A stretch of DNA of 64,000 nt, taken from NCBI GenBank assembly GCA_013396655.1, contig WBMV01001023.1:24218-88217 (forward strand), in the 5' to 3' direction. This stretch comes from Campylorhamphus procurvoides (taxonomy: Eukaryota > Chordata > Aves > Passeriformes > Dendrocolaptidae). Of the stretch, positions 1 to 13,825 are shown piece by piece. Under the pieces are notes generated by a model. It ran no database searches. It saw only the letters and a program-made list of their open reading frames with translations, and was not told the origin of the DNA. A program made the translations under genes and the position numbers. Every line of letters starts with the position of its first letter. Position 1 is the stretch's first letter.

Positions 1-351
1 GGTGGGAGGGGAGGGAAAAAAGGAAATAACTGTAATTTATCATTTAAATGGGAGTTGTCCAGATACTACAGGATCTGGTAATTTAAATTAACTTCTCTGG
101 GGTACTTTCATTTACAAGTGGTAGAGAAATAAAGGTATGAACTAAATAATTTGCCTTGACAAATACACTCTTTTTTCTTTGCCAAACACAAAGTACAAAA
201 ACCGCTACTAAAATGTACCTGAACAGACACAACTTATGTATGTTCTCTGGAAGTTCCGATATGGGTACTTGTCAGAGCAAGACAGGTATTACTTCTCAAC
301 TGCTTCTGCTCTACCTGATGTAGGGTGCCCATGCGTTCAACACTGCCACGC

Positions 352-1753
352 AGAGAACAGAGGAATAGAGAATTGATGANAGCATGTAAGAGCAAGATTT
401 GGGACACTGGCATAAGTAGAAATAGTAGCACACAGTGAGAAAGACTTTGAGGTGCTGGAGCACGTCCAGAGAAGGCCAACAAATATGGTAAAGGGCCTAG
501 GAGCACAGGTCTCATGAGGAGTGACGGAGGTCATGGGGTGGTTTAGCCTGGAGAAAAGAAGGCTCAGAGGGGACTTTATTACTCTCTATGACTGCCTGAA
601 AGGAGATTGTAGCCAGGTGGGGGTTGGTCTCTCCTTCCAAGTAACCAATTATATGAGAAGAGGAAATGGTCTCAATTTGTGCCAGGTGAGGTTGAGATTG
701 GATACTATGAAAACATGTTTTACTGAAAAGGTTGCAATGATTGGAACAGGCTGCCCAGAGAAGCAATGAAGTCACAATTCCTGGAGGTATTTAAAGATGT
801 GTAGATGTGGCGTTTAGGGACATGGCTTAGTGGTGGACATGGTAGTTAGGTCAACAGTTGGGCTTGACAATCATAGAGGTCTTTTCCAACTTAAATGATT
901 CTATGATTTTCTTCTATTAAACAAAGAACCTTGGCCTTTGGCAAAGTAAAATCCTGTAGTTCAACACTTATTTAATGTGCAGATACATTAAGACATGTCA
1001 CAAAGCACAGTCGATTCCCATTACTTCAGATTGATGAGGAATTAAAACTTAACCTTTTATTCATCAATATTTCAATGCCCTATCATGTTCCATTTGGTAG
1101 AGGACATCCTTAGCACATGTCCAATCCCAGCAAAGCTATGGAAGATGACAAATATTTGACTGAAGAAATGAGAAGGGTATGGAATTTGTCTAAAGGCTCT
1201 AAAGCCAGAGCCTGTTTCAGTGCTAAAAGCTATTTCGCTTCAGACGACAGTATTTAGACTACAGATAAAATTCATGCGTTCCAAGGAAAGTTTTCTATGA
1301 AGTTGGTCAGAAGTCCTGGAGAAGCTCACCCTACACTGCTGACTACGCACAGGTGGTGCTTTGCCAAGTGCATGCTTTATCTTCTAAGGAGGTTTGGAGG
1401 AAGAGAGATGGCATTTGACCTGTGGCCCTAAATCCTAGAGTTTCATCACCTAAGTCAAAGTATCAACACCAAGCTATTTCAGGGAACAGATCTCTGATAG
1501 AGAGTTATTACTGAGCTTAAGTGTAATCTTGCAAATATGCAAGTCCAAATCACAGGGCTGCTACAGGTGCCTGGCACACACCTGCAGAGGGAAGGTGGGT
1601 TGCAGCTCTCACACACAGAACTGCCACCCCACAGGTGAACACAATGCCCATGTCAAGTTTTCTTACCCCCAGCAGATTTTTCCAGCCCAATCAGACAGAT
1701 GATATACAGGTGTTGGGGTGGGGANAGAGAACAGAGGAATAGAGAATTGATGA
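352..1753. repeat. Exact 28-bp direct repeat at two single-N contig joins
   Basis: Positions 352-379 and 1726-1753 are identical over 28 bases. The first copy ends at the N at 380 and the second begins right after the N at 1725. The outer contigs therefore overlap each other, and the 1.34-kb contig between them, which carries a CR1 3' end, may be misplaced or may be an alternative allele. Confidence 0.85.
398..915 (+). mobile_element. CR1 LINE, 3' end (CR1-F-like)
   Basis: A 5'-truncated CR1. It reads through the typical end of ORF2 (a Phe-Ser-Leu-Glu-Lys-Arg-Arg-Leu-Arg-Gly block near 541-570, then the two-Cys segment) into the 3' UTR. It ends with the CR1 hallmark: a 'ggtcttttccaactt' run followed by 'gattctatgattttct' at about 897-915. 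The frame is disrupted, so it is a dead copy. Its position between two single-N joins makes its genomic placement uncertain. Confidence 0.9.
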
Positions 1754-2669
1754 AGACAGTGACAATGTTTACTGTGAAAAGGACTGTTGAGCTTTTCAGG
1801 GTTTCCTACAAAGAGATAAGAACTTTCTAAACAAGTTTCCCCTTTTCAGCTTGGCCATTTATCCCTTGATTTGTCCCATCTACTTTGTGCAATTTGCAAG
1901 ATACAGATTAGTCCCATCCCTGATAAACTTTCTATAGGGAGTTGTCACCTGAAGCAAAAAACCCACAGAAAAATATATGTGCACTTATGTAAACCCAGAT
2001 GGGCACAAACATATTAAATCAATGCACTGATTAGTACATGTCCAAATTATTGTAATTACTAACCAAGTGATTAATTTAGCATCATGCAAAACATTGCTCT
2101 TGATAATATAAAGAGGAAATCTGCTTTCCTGGAAAGGAAAGGTTTTGTCTTGTCTTCAAAAAGGCAGAGTTCAAAACAATCAGGATTCAGCCCAGGATAG
2201 CTTTTTAGTTCTTGAGATCTCTATTCTCACTCATTTATCAAAAAAAAAGCCTAGCAGCTAGTCCAATCCCAAGTTTGGTTCATTATCCTGTTGAGTTGGG
2301 GGATTTTTCTGTTTGCTTTGTAGGCTTTAGGTGATTTGGGTTTGTTTTGTTGTTTATTGGTGGGGGGGGTTTTAAGAATTAAGGATTTTACTAATACTGC
2401 CCCACAGAGAACTTAAGTGTGCTAAGCCATAGGCAGTGTCTTACAGTCAGGACATCTTACAGTCTACAAGGAGAAGAGATGGACAGACAAAAATGTGCAA
2501 AGAAAGAGAAAGAAAGCTACTGGTAGTTGCCATGACTGGAGAAAAATTTCATTTTCCAAATTCCTGCTCTTGTTAATGTTAGTTTTGCATATCTATTCCC
2601 AGTACATGAAGAGTAACCCTCAGCTTTCCTTCATGGTCTAACAAGGACCAGACATGAAGTAAGACCACA
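916..2669. other. Unassigned intergenic or intronic DNA
   Basis: No convincing exon, RNA gene or repeat family is seen. The N at 1725 falls here. A G-run (about 2360-2369) and purine-rich stretches are present but are not diagnostic. Confidence 0.6.
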
Positions 2670-3850
2670 GATTCACAGAATCATAGAATCAGCTGGGTTG
2701 GAAAAGACCTCTGAGATCATCAAGTCCAACCCTTAATCTGCTACCACCATGGTTACTACACTATGGCACTAAGCACAATCTCACCTTAAAAACCTCCAGG
2801 GACAGAGAATCCACCATTTCTGGGGACAGCACATTCCAATGCCTGATTACCCTCTCTGTAAAGAATTTCTTCTTAACATCTAACCTAAACCTCCTCTGGC
2901 ACAGCTTAAGACCATGTCCTCTTGTCTTACTGATGGTTGCCTGGGAGAAGAGACCAGCTCCCACCTGGCTACAACCTCCTTTCTGGCAGTTGTAGAGAGT
3001 GATGAGATCTCCCCTGAGTCTCCTCTTTTTCAGGCTAAACAACCCCAGCTCCCTCAGCCTCTCCTTGTGTTCAAGTTCCTTCACCAGCCTTGTTGCTCTT
3101 CTCTGGACAAGCTCCGGCACCTCAACATCCTTCCTGAACTGAGGGACCCAGAATGGGATACAGCACTTGAGGTGCAGCCTCATCAGTGCCAAGCACATGG
3201 GAAGAATCACTTCCCTGGTCCTGCTGGCCACACTGTTCCTGACACAGGTCAGGATGCCACTGATCTTCTTTGCCCACCTGAGCACACACTGGCTCCTGTT
3301 CAGTTTCCTGTCAACCCAAACCCCCAGGTCCCTTTCTGCCTGGCTGCTCTCCAGCCACTCTGTCCAGCCTGTGGTGCTGCAGGGGGTTGTTATGGCCAAA
3401 CTGCAGGACCTGGCACTTGGCCTTGCTGAACTTCATCCCCCTGGAATCAGCTCAACTCTCCAGCCTGTCCAGGTCCCTCTGCAGAGCCCTCCTGCCCTCC
3501 AGCAGATCAACACTCCCCCCCAGCTTGGTGTCATCTGCAAATCTGCTGATGGTGAACNCTTCCAGTCATCTGGGACCTCCCCAGAGAGCCAGGAATGTTG
3601 GTAAATGATGGAGAGCAGCTTGGTGAGCTTTTCTGCCAGCTCCCGCAGCACCCTTGGGTGGATCCCATCTGGTCCCATGGACCTGTGAGGATCCAAGTGG
3701 CTCAGCAGATCAAGAACTGTTTCCTCTTGTTTACATGGGGGGCTATTCAGCTTCTTACCTCTGTCTACAGGCTCCAGAAACCAGCTGTTCTCAAGATAAC
3801 CTGTCTTACTGTTGAAAACTGAGGTAAAGGTGTTAAATACTATGCTCATC
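2670..3850 (-). mobile_element. CR1 LINE, 3' half of ORF2 plus 3' UTR, internally deleted at an N
   Basis: Read on the minus strand, the element starts in the reverse transcriptase region; the signature Lys/Arg-Ser-Met-Gly-Pro-Asp-Gly-Ile-His-Pro is visible near 3680. It then jumps at the N at 3558 straight to the later block around Ser-Ala-Asp-Leu-Gln-Met-Thr. It continues through the conserved Leu-Gly-Val-Trp-Val-Asp segment to the CR1 3' terminus near 2670-2720. The central RT part that should carry the catalytic Asp-Asp pair is missing. The long C-terminal frame (2761-3399) is still open, so this copy is fairly young. The single N suggests an assembly collapse rather than a natural deletion. 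Confidence 0.92.
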
Positions 3851-3879
3851 TCTCATAAGCGTTTGCTTATGAAGATGTC

Positions 3880-3960
3880 CCTGCTTATTGCAGGGGGTCT
3901 GGATGAGATCACCTTTCAAAGCCCCTTCCAAATCAAACTCTTCCATGACTCTACCACCCT
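3880..3960 (+). mobile_element. CR1 3'-terminal scrap
   Basis: The run 'attgcagggggtctggatgag' followed by 'accttt', 'ccccttccaaatcaaact' and a final 'atgactcta' matches the last ~80 bases of a CR1 on the plus strand. It abuts the 5' end of the minus-strand CR1, which probably landed in or next to it. Confidence 0.7.
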
Positions 3961-6900
3961 TAAGTAACCGTACATATTCAACAGACTTAAAATAACACAT
4001 CTCATCACTACCCTTTCCAGCACAAGAGGCCTGTGCCCACTATACAGTGCAGAGCAAGCTCAAGCTCTTTGATCTTCAAGCCCTTTGAGAATGCACAGAG
4101 GGGAGAGGGACAGGTTGGACCAGTCCATTTTTAACAATTTTTCAAAGAGCTAACTTCCATAACTCAAGAAAAAACTCCAGCGACTAAAGCATCTCCCTGT
4201 AGTAAAAGTGAGTAAACAGTCTTTTAGTCCAGGTATGAGTGATCTACTATTTTCACTCAGATTCAAGGAAATAAGTTAACTACAAAGCTTTGTGATCAGC
4301 TGGTTACAGTATTTGATGAGAAGGTTAACCTTTTGGGTACTTTTAATAACCACCTCTCAAATCAGTGGCACAGCTGGTGTCCCACACAGGACTAAGGACA
4401 CTGAATAGTGCCAGCTACAATATACCAATTAAGTAGTGATGAACTCTGAAAAGAAAAGCCATGCAGCATTTTAACTCTTTACTCTGAAGACCTGTATGCA
4501 GAGGACAATTAATTGAGAAGACCACTATAGGTGAAAGCCTATCTCAAGAGTTGGAAAAAAACCCCATGAATGAATGAATTATATATGGACACACACATAC
4601 ATATAAATATACAGAGATATACACACATATACAAATAAAATTTAAAAAATTCTTCATACATATATATATATATATGAATTAAAAAGTGTGCAGAACTCCT
4701 TTGAATGTGAGCCTAAAGAGTTACTCTGCAACGTGTAGACATCATTAAAAGGCTGGGATGGATTCTTGCAATCATTTGTTACATCCTAATCCCACACATT
4801 GTCATTTTCAGGAATTCAAGAACATGTGGAGGCATCAGCAGAACACCCAGACTGAGAGAGACAGTAGTCTGCCCTGTGTTAGGGAAAGGGGAAGCATCCC
4901 ATACATGGTCACATAACAGGGTCACTTTCAAAACACCTTGAAAACACAAAAAACTCCTTTTCCTCGGGGGAGCCCACATGCATTTACTTAAGGTTCATAC
5001 GGGCCATTGTAGGGCAACATGTACATGGACCTCACTGATCTAATTCTGACTTCTTGGAAGCACAGTTTCATGAATTCCAGATGCATTTGAAAATCCAGAT
5101 TTAAACCTTTACCAGTTCCCATGAAAGTAAAATCACATATCCATGTTACCTGAGTAAGCCAGCTAAAATCCCAAACTGGCAGGTAAGTGCTTGTTAAATA
5201 TGCTAAATGCCACAGAAAAATATTTGCATCCTGTTAATCTCAACATTAAGCACCTGGAAGCCTGAAAAGTATGTACAGATATTTGCTTCTTCTGAGTCCA
5301 ATGCCAGTGTCATAAACAAGGAAGTAAAAATGTCTTCATGACCTTTACCCTTTCACTGATCACCTACTAAAAAAGTTCACTGCCTTTAAGGGGCTTATAC
5401 ATTTTTATTCATTATGTTAGAGCTGAGCTTCTAGTCCTTACACACACTCCAAGCACAGATGTTAACTTTTCATATTATGTAACTTAGTCTACAGTTTGTT
5501 TTGAAACAGTGAATTTGGCTGGGACTAATAATACTGTCCGAATTTTGTAGCCTATATATCAGTCAGATTCATGAATTCATTCTCCTGTGAGTAGTGGTGA
5601 GTAAACTACCTCTGATTATTTTCCCACACATAATTGTTTCTTGTAACAAAGTTTATGAATGTGTTTGGGGAAGTTCACTGGGTCACTACATTAAAGAAGG
5701 GCCTTTTCGTAATTTTCATTTACTATATCTCAAATGTTTTTAAGCTACTGAACCAGGACCACAGCCACATTGCACACTATTTACATTCTGACTTTTCCTG
5801 TTTTGAGCATATGAGTAAGCTATTAGAATTTGAGCTTCTATAAAACATCCTGGGAACAAAGCTCTATCTAAGCAACTCTGGTGCTGGAAAGATTATACTT
5901 TAAACAGAAAAACTGAATAGAAATTACTGCTGAAAACAATATGGTTTTCATTGCTACTCCCTGTTCTGTCTAACCCAATCCACTTCAGTAGAGTTCATGT
6001 TCATAAATTCATTCTAAACTGTCCATATTTGATCTCCATCTGCCACAGGGAAAAAAAACCATCCAATGAAAAACCGTTACCAAACATTACTTTTTCTTCC
6101 TAATTCCAATGCTACAAAACAACAGATTGAATAAGAAAATTTCACAACTAATATCAAAAGAAAGTAACAGTAAGGAAAGGGAAAATCCTACAAGTCAACA
6201 GGATTGAACTATCTGTTGTGTACATCAAATAAGTAAGACTAATGACTATGAGGGAAGAAATAAAGTGAGAAAAAAAACGTAATTATAAGAAATTGCTGAG
6301 GCCGTGACTAAATGCCCTTGATTAACTGCATCACAACGATTACTCCTGGTTTGGTCTGGAGACCAATATTGTGCCAGCCCACATATTCTCTGTATAATGT
6401 CTAAGTGAGTATTTTCAGATATTGCTGCCTGGTTCTGGCTCCTAAAACCCAAACTTCTGCTCCTAAAACTCTAAAATGAGTCAGTGTTACAGGGCACGTA
6501 TAAGTAAAGCAGTTATTTAGTCATCCAGGTGAAATTCTTCCTGAAGCAGACAGCAAAATTGACACTGGGGTGAAATATCCCTTCATAACCTTGTCAGGAG
6601 TAGCCTATGCCTCTTGAAAATTTGTTTTAAATTTTATTTATTTAATAAAAAGAAGTGATAATGGTTCGGTTTCTAACAGAGATCTCAGAATCCTCCGCAA
6701 ATACTTTCCAGGTCATGCAGGTAATAGAAAAAGGTTTATTTTTGTTAAAAAACATGTCATTTCATAAAGACATGTCCATTTCATAAAATATTTCCTAAGT
6801 CAGTAAGGGATAAGATAAATTTTTATGTGTGTTCACCTATCAATCCATGCTTACACATTCTATTGTTCAAGAATGCCTGAAAGGTAGTATTTTAGAGGAA

Positions 6901-8405
6901 ATTAATTTTATATGGTTGTTTACAGAACCGAAAAACCCAAGGGAATTAACAGACATATCTACAGATTCACACCAAAATGGTATTGGAACTCAATATTGGC
7001 TGTTCAACAAACAAGCCTCCAACAGCAGGCTCCACAAAAGAAGTGGATTTAAAGCACTGGAAACAGAAATATACTTGGCTCTTGAGTATTTCCAGCTTGT
7101 CTTGGCTCTCTGCCAAGAGTTTCCAACCCACAAGTCCTACTTTTGATCTAAGTTCACAATCACCAAAAACTGAAATATGTAACATAAGCAGTTTTAAAAA
7201 AAACAAACTAATACAAACTAAAAAAATTAATCTATATTCCAGATGTCACAGAAAGGAAGCTTTCAACAAAAGGTCTGTTAATTTTTTGGAAGAGTTTCAA
7301 AATAGAAGCTTGATAAGCGTCGATTTTTGGTGAAGTACAGTATCCTGTTCAGCTCCCTGCAAACAAGTCCTTTACAAGAAATGTCCCATTCATAAAATAA
7401 CCCAGACACAAGTTAGAAGACCCTCAAGATCTGTGAAAAACTCACAGAATAAAACACAACTTTTACTGTAGAAACTTTCTGAACAAAACTAAACAGACAT
7501 TTTCCATGGTCCTGAAAAAGCACGCATCTCTCCAGCCAGCATCAACAAAAGACTTAGAAGTATTTCAGTGAATAAAAAACAAAATTTATGTCAGTTTTAG
7601 TATCTGGGAACTGCAGGAGTATACAAAACAACTAGCAGATCTACATGCCCCTGTTCTTGCTCTTCCCTATGATTCTGCAAAGGGACACTTCAGACAATGA
7701 GGAGGTGGAAGTACTGCTATTTATATTTCACTTTAAACATGACACCTGGGTTAAAATAAATGCTTTGGGTTTGATATATTTTGTCATTACTGAAACAATA
7801 CATTTAAATTGGCTTATAACTGAAGCAAAACTTCTTTTATTTTTGACTGAGGAAATGTCTTCTTTTCCATCCCAAATGAAGTATTCCTTTCTCGTTGTCT
7901 TTCATCAACTGCTAATGAAGAAAAGCATCTGCTACTTCTCAAGTTCTTCTATTCATAATAAGGCATTTACTGGAAAATAGAGAATAACAGTAAGAGAATT
8001 TCAGAACAAGGTTTCTTTGCAGACCTCTAAGGCAATAACAGGTAATGGCTACTGATGCTCAACTGTTGCATAGCACAGAAGAAATCAGCTTAAGCCATGG
8101 AGTAATTCCATTCAATAGACTCAACAGCAACTCTGAAACCTCATACTAACATGGAGTGTTTTTTCTCAAAAGAACTCTCACTTTTAACAGATTTCACTTC
8201 TCAGTCTATCAGTTGTTCTAGCAGTCTCATTGGTAAAAACATGCAGTTTAATTTCAAGCTGAATATATATGGAGTAAAAATGACATTTTTACTTCACTTC
8301 TTGGCTATCCCTAGAGTATGCTGTTATAGTTATGTTCTTACCAGAGAGCCATTCTGAAAAATCATTGCTCATATTCTTTAATCAGACTCAGAAACATTTT
8401 CATAC
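3961..8405. other. Unassigned AT-rich DNA
   Basis: Only short open frames without splice-site support or recognisable domains are present. A dinucleotide-rich tract is listed separately. Confidence 0.55.
4579..4675. repeat. Imperfect (CA/TA)n microsatellite
   Basis: Mixed ACAC/ATAT alternating tract ending in a pure (AT)n run at about 4660-4675. Confidence 0.9.
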
Positions 8406-8515
8406 CCTGAAGGAAGAGACAGTTCCATCAAAAATACAACTCTCATAGGGTCTCTAACACCAACCTTCTTCACGGTCTTGATGTAGCAAATGGTCTCCTC
8501 AGGATTTACTAATTT
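8406..8515 (-). other. Possible internal exon of an unidentified minus-strand gene
   Basis: On the minus strand a pyrimidine-rich tract ending in 'ctgatactag' is followed by 110 bases open in one frame, then a donor-like 'gg|gtatga'. The translated stretch includes Pro-Glu-Glu-Thr-Ile-Cys-Tyr-Ile-Lys-Thr-Val-Lys-Lys and looks protein-like in composition. I do not recognise the protein. Open frames of this length arise by chance in AT-rich DNA, so the case rests on the paired splice signals alone. Confidence 0.27.
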
Positions 8516-11500
8516 CTAGTATCAGAATAAAATGTGTCATTAAAAGCTTTAAAAGGACAGCTCATAGAATAACTTACAGGACATCAACTGACACCCAAGG
8601 ATACTGACATTGAAATTCACAGGCAGAGTAAAGGTTTCAACTTCTTCTCCTGCCATCACCAGCTTCCTCTTCCTCCCTTTGGCTGGAGTAAGCAATTGCT
8701 CATCATTTCCTCTTCTTTGTGCTCTGAAATTCTACTTTGACATATTAAACAGCAATATCCTCTTCCCAGGCAATAAGAGAGCTGTGACTATGGAGCACAG
8801 CACAGTCAAAACTACACTTTTATACAAAATGACACTGCCACATACCTGAACCTCAAACACTCTTTGAAAAGCATAATGTCTTTACAAGGGTAAAAAGAGC
8901 ATTGTATTAGGGATGGAAGGGCTGTTCAAATAGAATGAATGGAATAACAAATACTGTGGTGATTGTGGGGTTTTGGCTTGGTTCCTTCTTTCCTTTGCAG
9001 AAACAGGGACAGATCAGAAAGTCAGCATGACTCTCTAAGGAGAAGATGGCTATTTGGTATCATTTGAGCTCCCCAGCAGGCACCACAGCATTTTAACACA
9101 CACATGCAGAAACTGTGCAGATTGGAACAGGAATTGTTTTTAAGCATGTATTTTCAAAAAATATGCCTCAGAGGAGGTGACACTAGTAATATTTTCCACA
9201 CACCAAACCCTTTGTTTGTCTTCATCTTATAGAAGTATTTCTACGACCCAAGACATGACTAGCACCCCAGAACCACACATGGAGAAGACAGATTTTCTGT
9301 CTGGATCTTGCAGAGGTTAAGGACGAAATGCTGCCAGTGAAGGAAGGACAGTGAAGGCAGTACCCAAAAACAGTGATTCAGCCTGTCTAGCTCAAGTTTG
9401 ATGGGAAGCGAGCTGCAGGCAGCACAGCTGTTAGGGAACTGCCCTGATACAGCATTGGTTCCACAGCCCAGGGACAGCTAATCTCAAAGTATCTCGAAAA
9501 GTAATGTTGCATTTAGTTGTTAATATACTTCCTCACATCTTCCTTGTTTTACACTTTCTTCTACGATAGAGTGTGCTTTGATTCCCGCAAAAAATTAAAG
9601 CATGATTTACTTCTCACCTGATTTACACCAATGATTAATTAAGGTTCAACGGCAGTTGTCATCCTCCAGTTTAGAAGAGGACTCCTAAGGTGTAAAAAGT
9701 CCTACCAGTACACTTCTTCATATAAAAAACCCTCACCAATAAGAAAAAAGGCATTCGACTTTTGCTGCTTGATAAGTAATGATTTCTGCACAACTACAGG
9801 GCTGTAATCCAATTGGTAAGGCTGTGCCACACACACACCTAGATACAGACTACAGGTCACAGATCTTGGCTCCTTACCAGGCAGAGCTACTCATCACAAA
9901 ACTTCACTGAAAAGGACCACTGCATTTAAACTGAGTTTAAGATGCCTCTTGCAGAAAAGAGCTTAGGGAGCAAGTCTAGCCATGTAAAAAAAAAATCACT
10001 CTTCCAGTGCCTGCCCAGGCTTTCAGTCAGCATGGGGAAACAAACCTTACCAAGGCATTAGCAGCACCAATATTTATAGACCAAGAGTTTTGGTAACTCA
10101 CCTACCATTTGAATTAGCAGCAAACTCAAACTTGTCCCTGATGAAGAACTATAAATTCATCTTAGCTGCTACTCTCTAAACTACTTCTCCTAAATACTGT
10201 CTGCCAGAATGTAATCTCAATTCAAGAGAAATCAATGAGGTGTGGATGAACATTTTTCATTTCTTCGGAAGTTTCTGGAAGTGCTTTACGGATAGTTCCC
10301 TCATGAGTAAACCACCACAGACACGTTGCCAACCTGCAGCAGACAGGAGCATCAGCTGCAACCTGCACAGATGATGACCAGTGCTCCTGGAATCCATCTG
10401 ACATTATCCACAGGCAGCATAACTTCCCCAAGGAGCCCAACAGTTAAAGCTGCTGGAAAAGAAGAGAGATTTAAAGACAGCTACAGGTTATGGTGAAGAT
10501 GTGCCAAGCTGCAGCTTCAAGACTACAAAAACCTTATCACCGAGCAGCCCCCAAGTTTTTTTACACATGAATTACTGTAATTTATAGCTCATTACATACA
10601 ACTGATGCTGGTTGAAAAAGACAACGTTTCAACTTAGGTTTCCTGAAGAAGACTAAAGAATGGGAAGAGAGGTATTCTTAAGGTCAGGCAGGACACCCAC
10701 CAGGCATCATGATAACTCTGTTTACAACAAGGCAGTATTTCCAATCCATGTTTAAAGGAGCTCAAAGGGATCATACCCCACTTTTCTTTAAATCACATAG
10801 AAAGTTCATCCACCATTCATACATTTTCCTCTTGTCACCTCTTGCTGATCTCAGCTCATTTTCTAGGTGCTCCACTACTCCTCACACTGACACAGTATCT
10901 CAAAGGGCTTTATCACTACACTTTCAGCCTGCATTTCCATCTGTATTTCCAATAACCATGAATACCACATCTCAATTACAGCCATGCCAGACTACCATCT
11001 CTATGCTAAACATCACGTTTCTGAGCACATGGCTAACGCCTGCACTGGTGATTCCTTCACAGCTGCTTCACCTGTGAAGATCCCAGCAAATGTCACCCTC
11101 AAAGTCTCTTCCTGAACTTAATATGTTTTAAATCCTCCTTCTGCAAAAAAAAACCACAACCACCTTTCAGTTTATTTTTATCCAAATGAAATTCATTTCT
11201 CTATGATGCAAGACAGGCTTACGGTTCTTTTCATATTCTTTTTCAACTCGGACCCAAACACTGCAGCAATGAAAAATCACCCTGTCTAGAACCCAGTTTT
11301 ACCAGTTCAGTGCTGTCTTCACCTGCAAGCTGTTCAGATGGACTGGATGAAAACACTGCTACCAAGATTTACCGTGGTCTTTTAGCAAGTATCATACACA
11401 ATGGGACAACAGTAAAGAAGTTTTAACCTGTTGTTTTGCCAAAGTCAATAACCAGCCCCAGGCTACCTCCTCAAAGAAATCCTTGAAGCTTATTTTTCTA

Positions 11501-13825
11501 AAGTCATCATGAATTCACTGTCAAGAAGAGCAGCAAGAAGTGTGTAACAGCAGGCACAGGCCTACTGGCAAACATCATTTTAGGGCTTCAGCAATTCAAT
11601 AGCCTGATTTAAATTTGGCAGCTATAAAAAAAAAAATCTGTCAACAGTGTTCACTTTAAATATCCCAGCTTGGCACTCATGAAGTATTTCAGTACTGCTT
11701 ATTTGCTTGATCTCCGCACCAAATCGTCAGAATACAGCCCCATTCTGCTGTGAGCTCACAGAAGCCTTTTTCCTGCATGGTTTCTCACTCACTTTATTTA
11801 CACTTCACAGAAAATTCTGTCACTCTTACATTTTTTAAAGAAAGGCCTGCGCTGCAATGGTACACCATTCTCTCCAAACAGGAGTCCTGAGAACAAAATT
11901 TACTAGATAGGGGTATTGCAGCAATACCTCTTTTTGGAGCATACATGAGAACAGCAAAAGTAAAGCAGTCTTTTCAGATCCCACAAATAGACCTAGCAGC
12001 TGGTGAAATGCCAGGGGTATAGCCTGTTATTTAGCAGCAAAATGTAGGGTTTGTTACTGTAAATTTCACTTCTTTTCTCCAACAGCAGTGTAATTAATAC
12101 CTGTGTCCCCTCCCTCTGAGCACACATTTTCCTTAACTTTTGATGAAGTTTTGGAAGCAAAATCAGCCAGCAAAAGACTCCTGGGCTATGGTCTAGATGC
12201 TTTCTGAAGCAATGCTTTACAAAGAGATGGAACTAAATCTGGCAGTGCTCACCCTCTAATCTCCAGGCAGGGATTTAGAGTAGTAACCTAAATGGCTTGT
12301 TTGCATCCCTCCAGCCTTCAGGAAGAAGCATTTATTCTGCGTTTAACATACTTTATTCTCTCTCACATGATTTTGGGTGCATGGATGAAACCACTGACGC
12401 CTCCATGCTTTCAGGCAATGCTTAAGAGGCTTTCAAGTGCTCATATCTTTTTCGTCTCCCCACCAGAATACACTGAAAACTACAGCGATATGCAACTTGC
12501 TCAATAATCTTCACATGAAGAAACAATCTCACACTCTGGCTCTTTGCATGGATGACTGAGGGACACATTAAAAAACACCTGGGTATGGTTCACAAACTGA
12601 AAGGGGAAGAAGTGTAGCTGGATGGCACCAGGGAACATTCAGCATAATGTCGAGGCAGTGTTTGGGTGTAACTCCAATGGACATCACGTGCAACTCTTAA
12701 TGTCACTCAGAATGTGTTGCTAACTAGCCTGCCCTTCCTCTGCAGAGCTTGCAAACCTCCCATTTAAATGGAGCTGCTGCAACACTTGATTTGCTTTTCA
12801 AATGAGGCCAGAAGCCTCATCTTCTCTGGCTCACCCTCTAACTTGTGGAGATCTGCCAAACCAGCTATGGTCTGGTCTCACCTCTGACTTGTCCTTCTTT
12901 TCAGAGATCACCAGGGAGGTGGGCAATGCAATGCAGTGCTCCCTCTGCTATCACATCCAATGACTAATGAACATGTGTTGCTTTCCTATGAGAAATGTTT
13001 CCTTTCTTTGCTGATATGACATAGTGCAAACCACACAAGTCTCACATACAAAACATAATAACCTATGGTGTCAGCTGCCACGAGAAGCTTTGCGTACCTT
13101 TTTCGTACTCTATGATTAGAAAAATGCACTGTTTAAAGGCCAAGTCACTGAATTAAGACCTACAAAACTCAGGTTCGTTTTCTATTCCTGTCTCAGCATC
13201 CCCCATTTGAATCAAGTAATTTAGTTTTCCCGTCAATAAAATATGGAAAATGTCCTGTCATAATACAGAAAATGAATCCTTTACAATTTGTGGTTAGTAT
13301 AGAGGCTGTGAAGACAGTTAAATGATGCAGCCACTTTCTATGCTCTGGCCATTTATTTTAATCAAGCTTTAAGTATATGTCTTTGGCTCTCAATCTACTT
13401 CAAGCAATCTCACACATCCCCCTGGAAGCATCAGCAAAAGCTGGAAGTCAGAAGCCCTGTACTAGACCAGCCACACCAAAAACTGTCGGTGCTTTCACAT
13501 GCTGGTAGAGAGCTGTGTCTGCTGCATGCTTCTGATGGACTAATGTCCAAGTCTTCCAGTCTGGTCATTTGCACTGAAATGTCTCAAGAATCTCCAGCTC
13601 TATTGCTATTCTCAGTGTCCAGTCCAGGCATCAGAAACTCCATAAACCCTTACCTTCAATGCAATACAGAAATCCATGCAGTGTTTCTGACATCTACTCT
13701 TCTGTTCTTCCCAGCATTATTTAAACTACCTGTTTTCAGACAATTGCACAGTTAGCAATACAACACGAAAATCCAGTCAAGATCCGAGACCAAAGCAAAA
13801 GGATTGTTCTTGTCTAAGAAGCTGT
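8516..13825. other. Unassigned DNA
   Basis: No gene, RNA or repeat family recognised. A 72-codon minus-strand frame at 10222-10440 has no domain or convincing splice structure. Confidence 0.55.

Noticed and set aside
2914..3604. Plus-strand frames of 145-171 codons
   Set aside because: They are antisense to the CR1 ORF2 on the minus strand.
10222..10440. 72-codon minus-strand frame
   Set aside because: No domain, no coherent pair of splice sites, and alternative frames are equally plausible.
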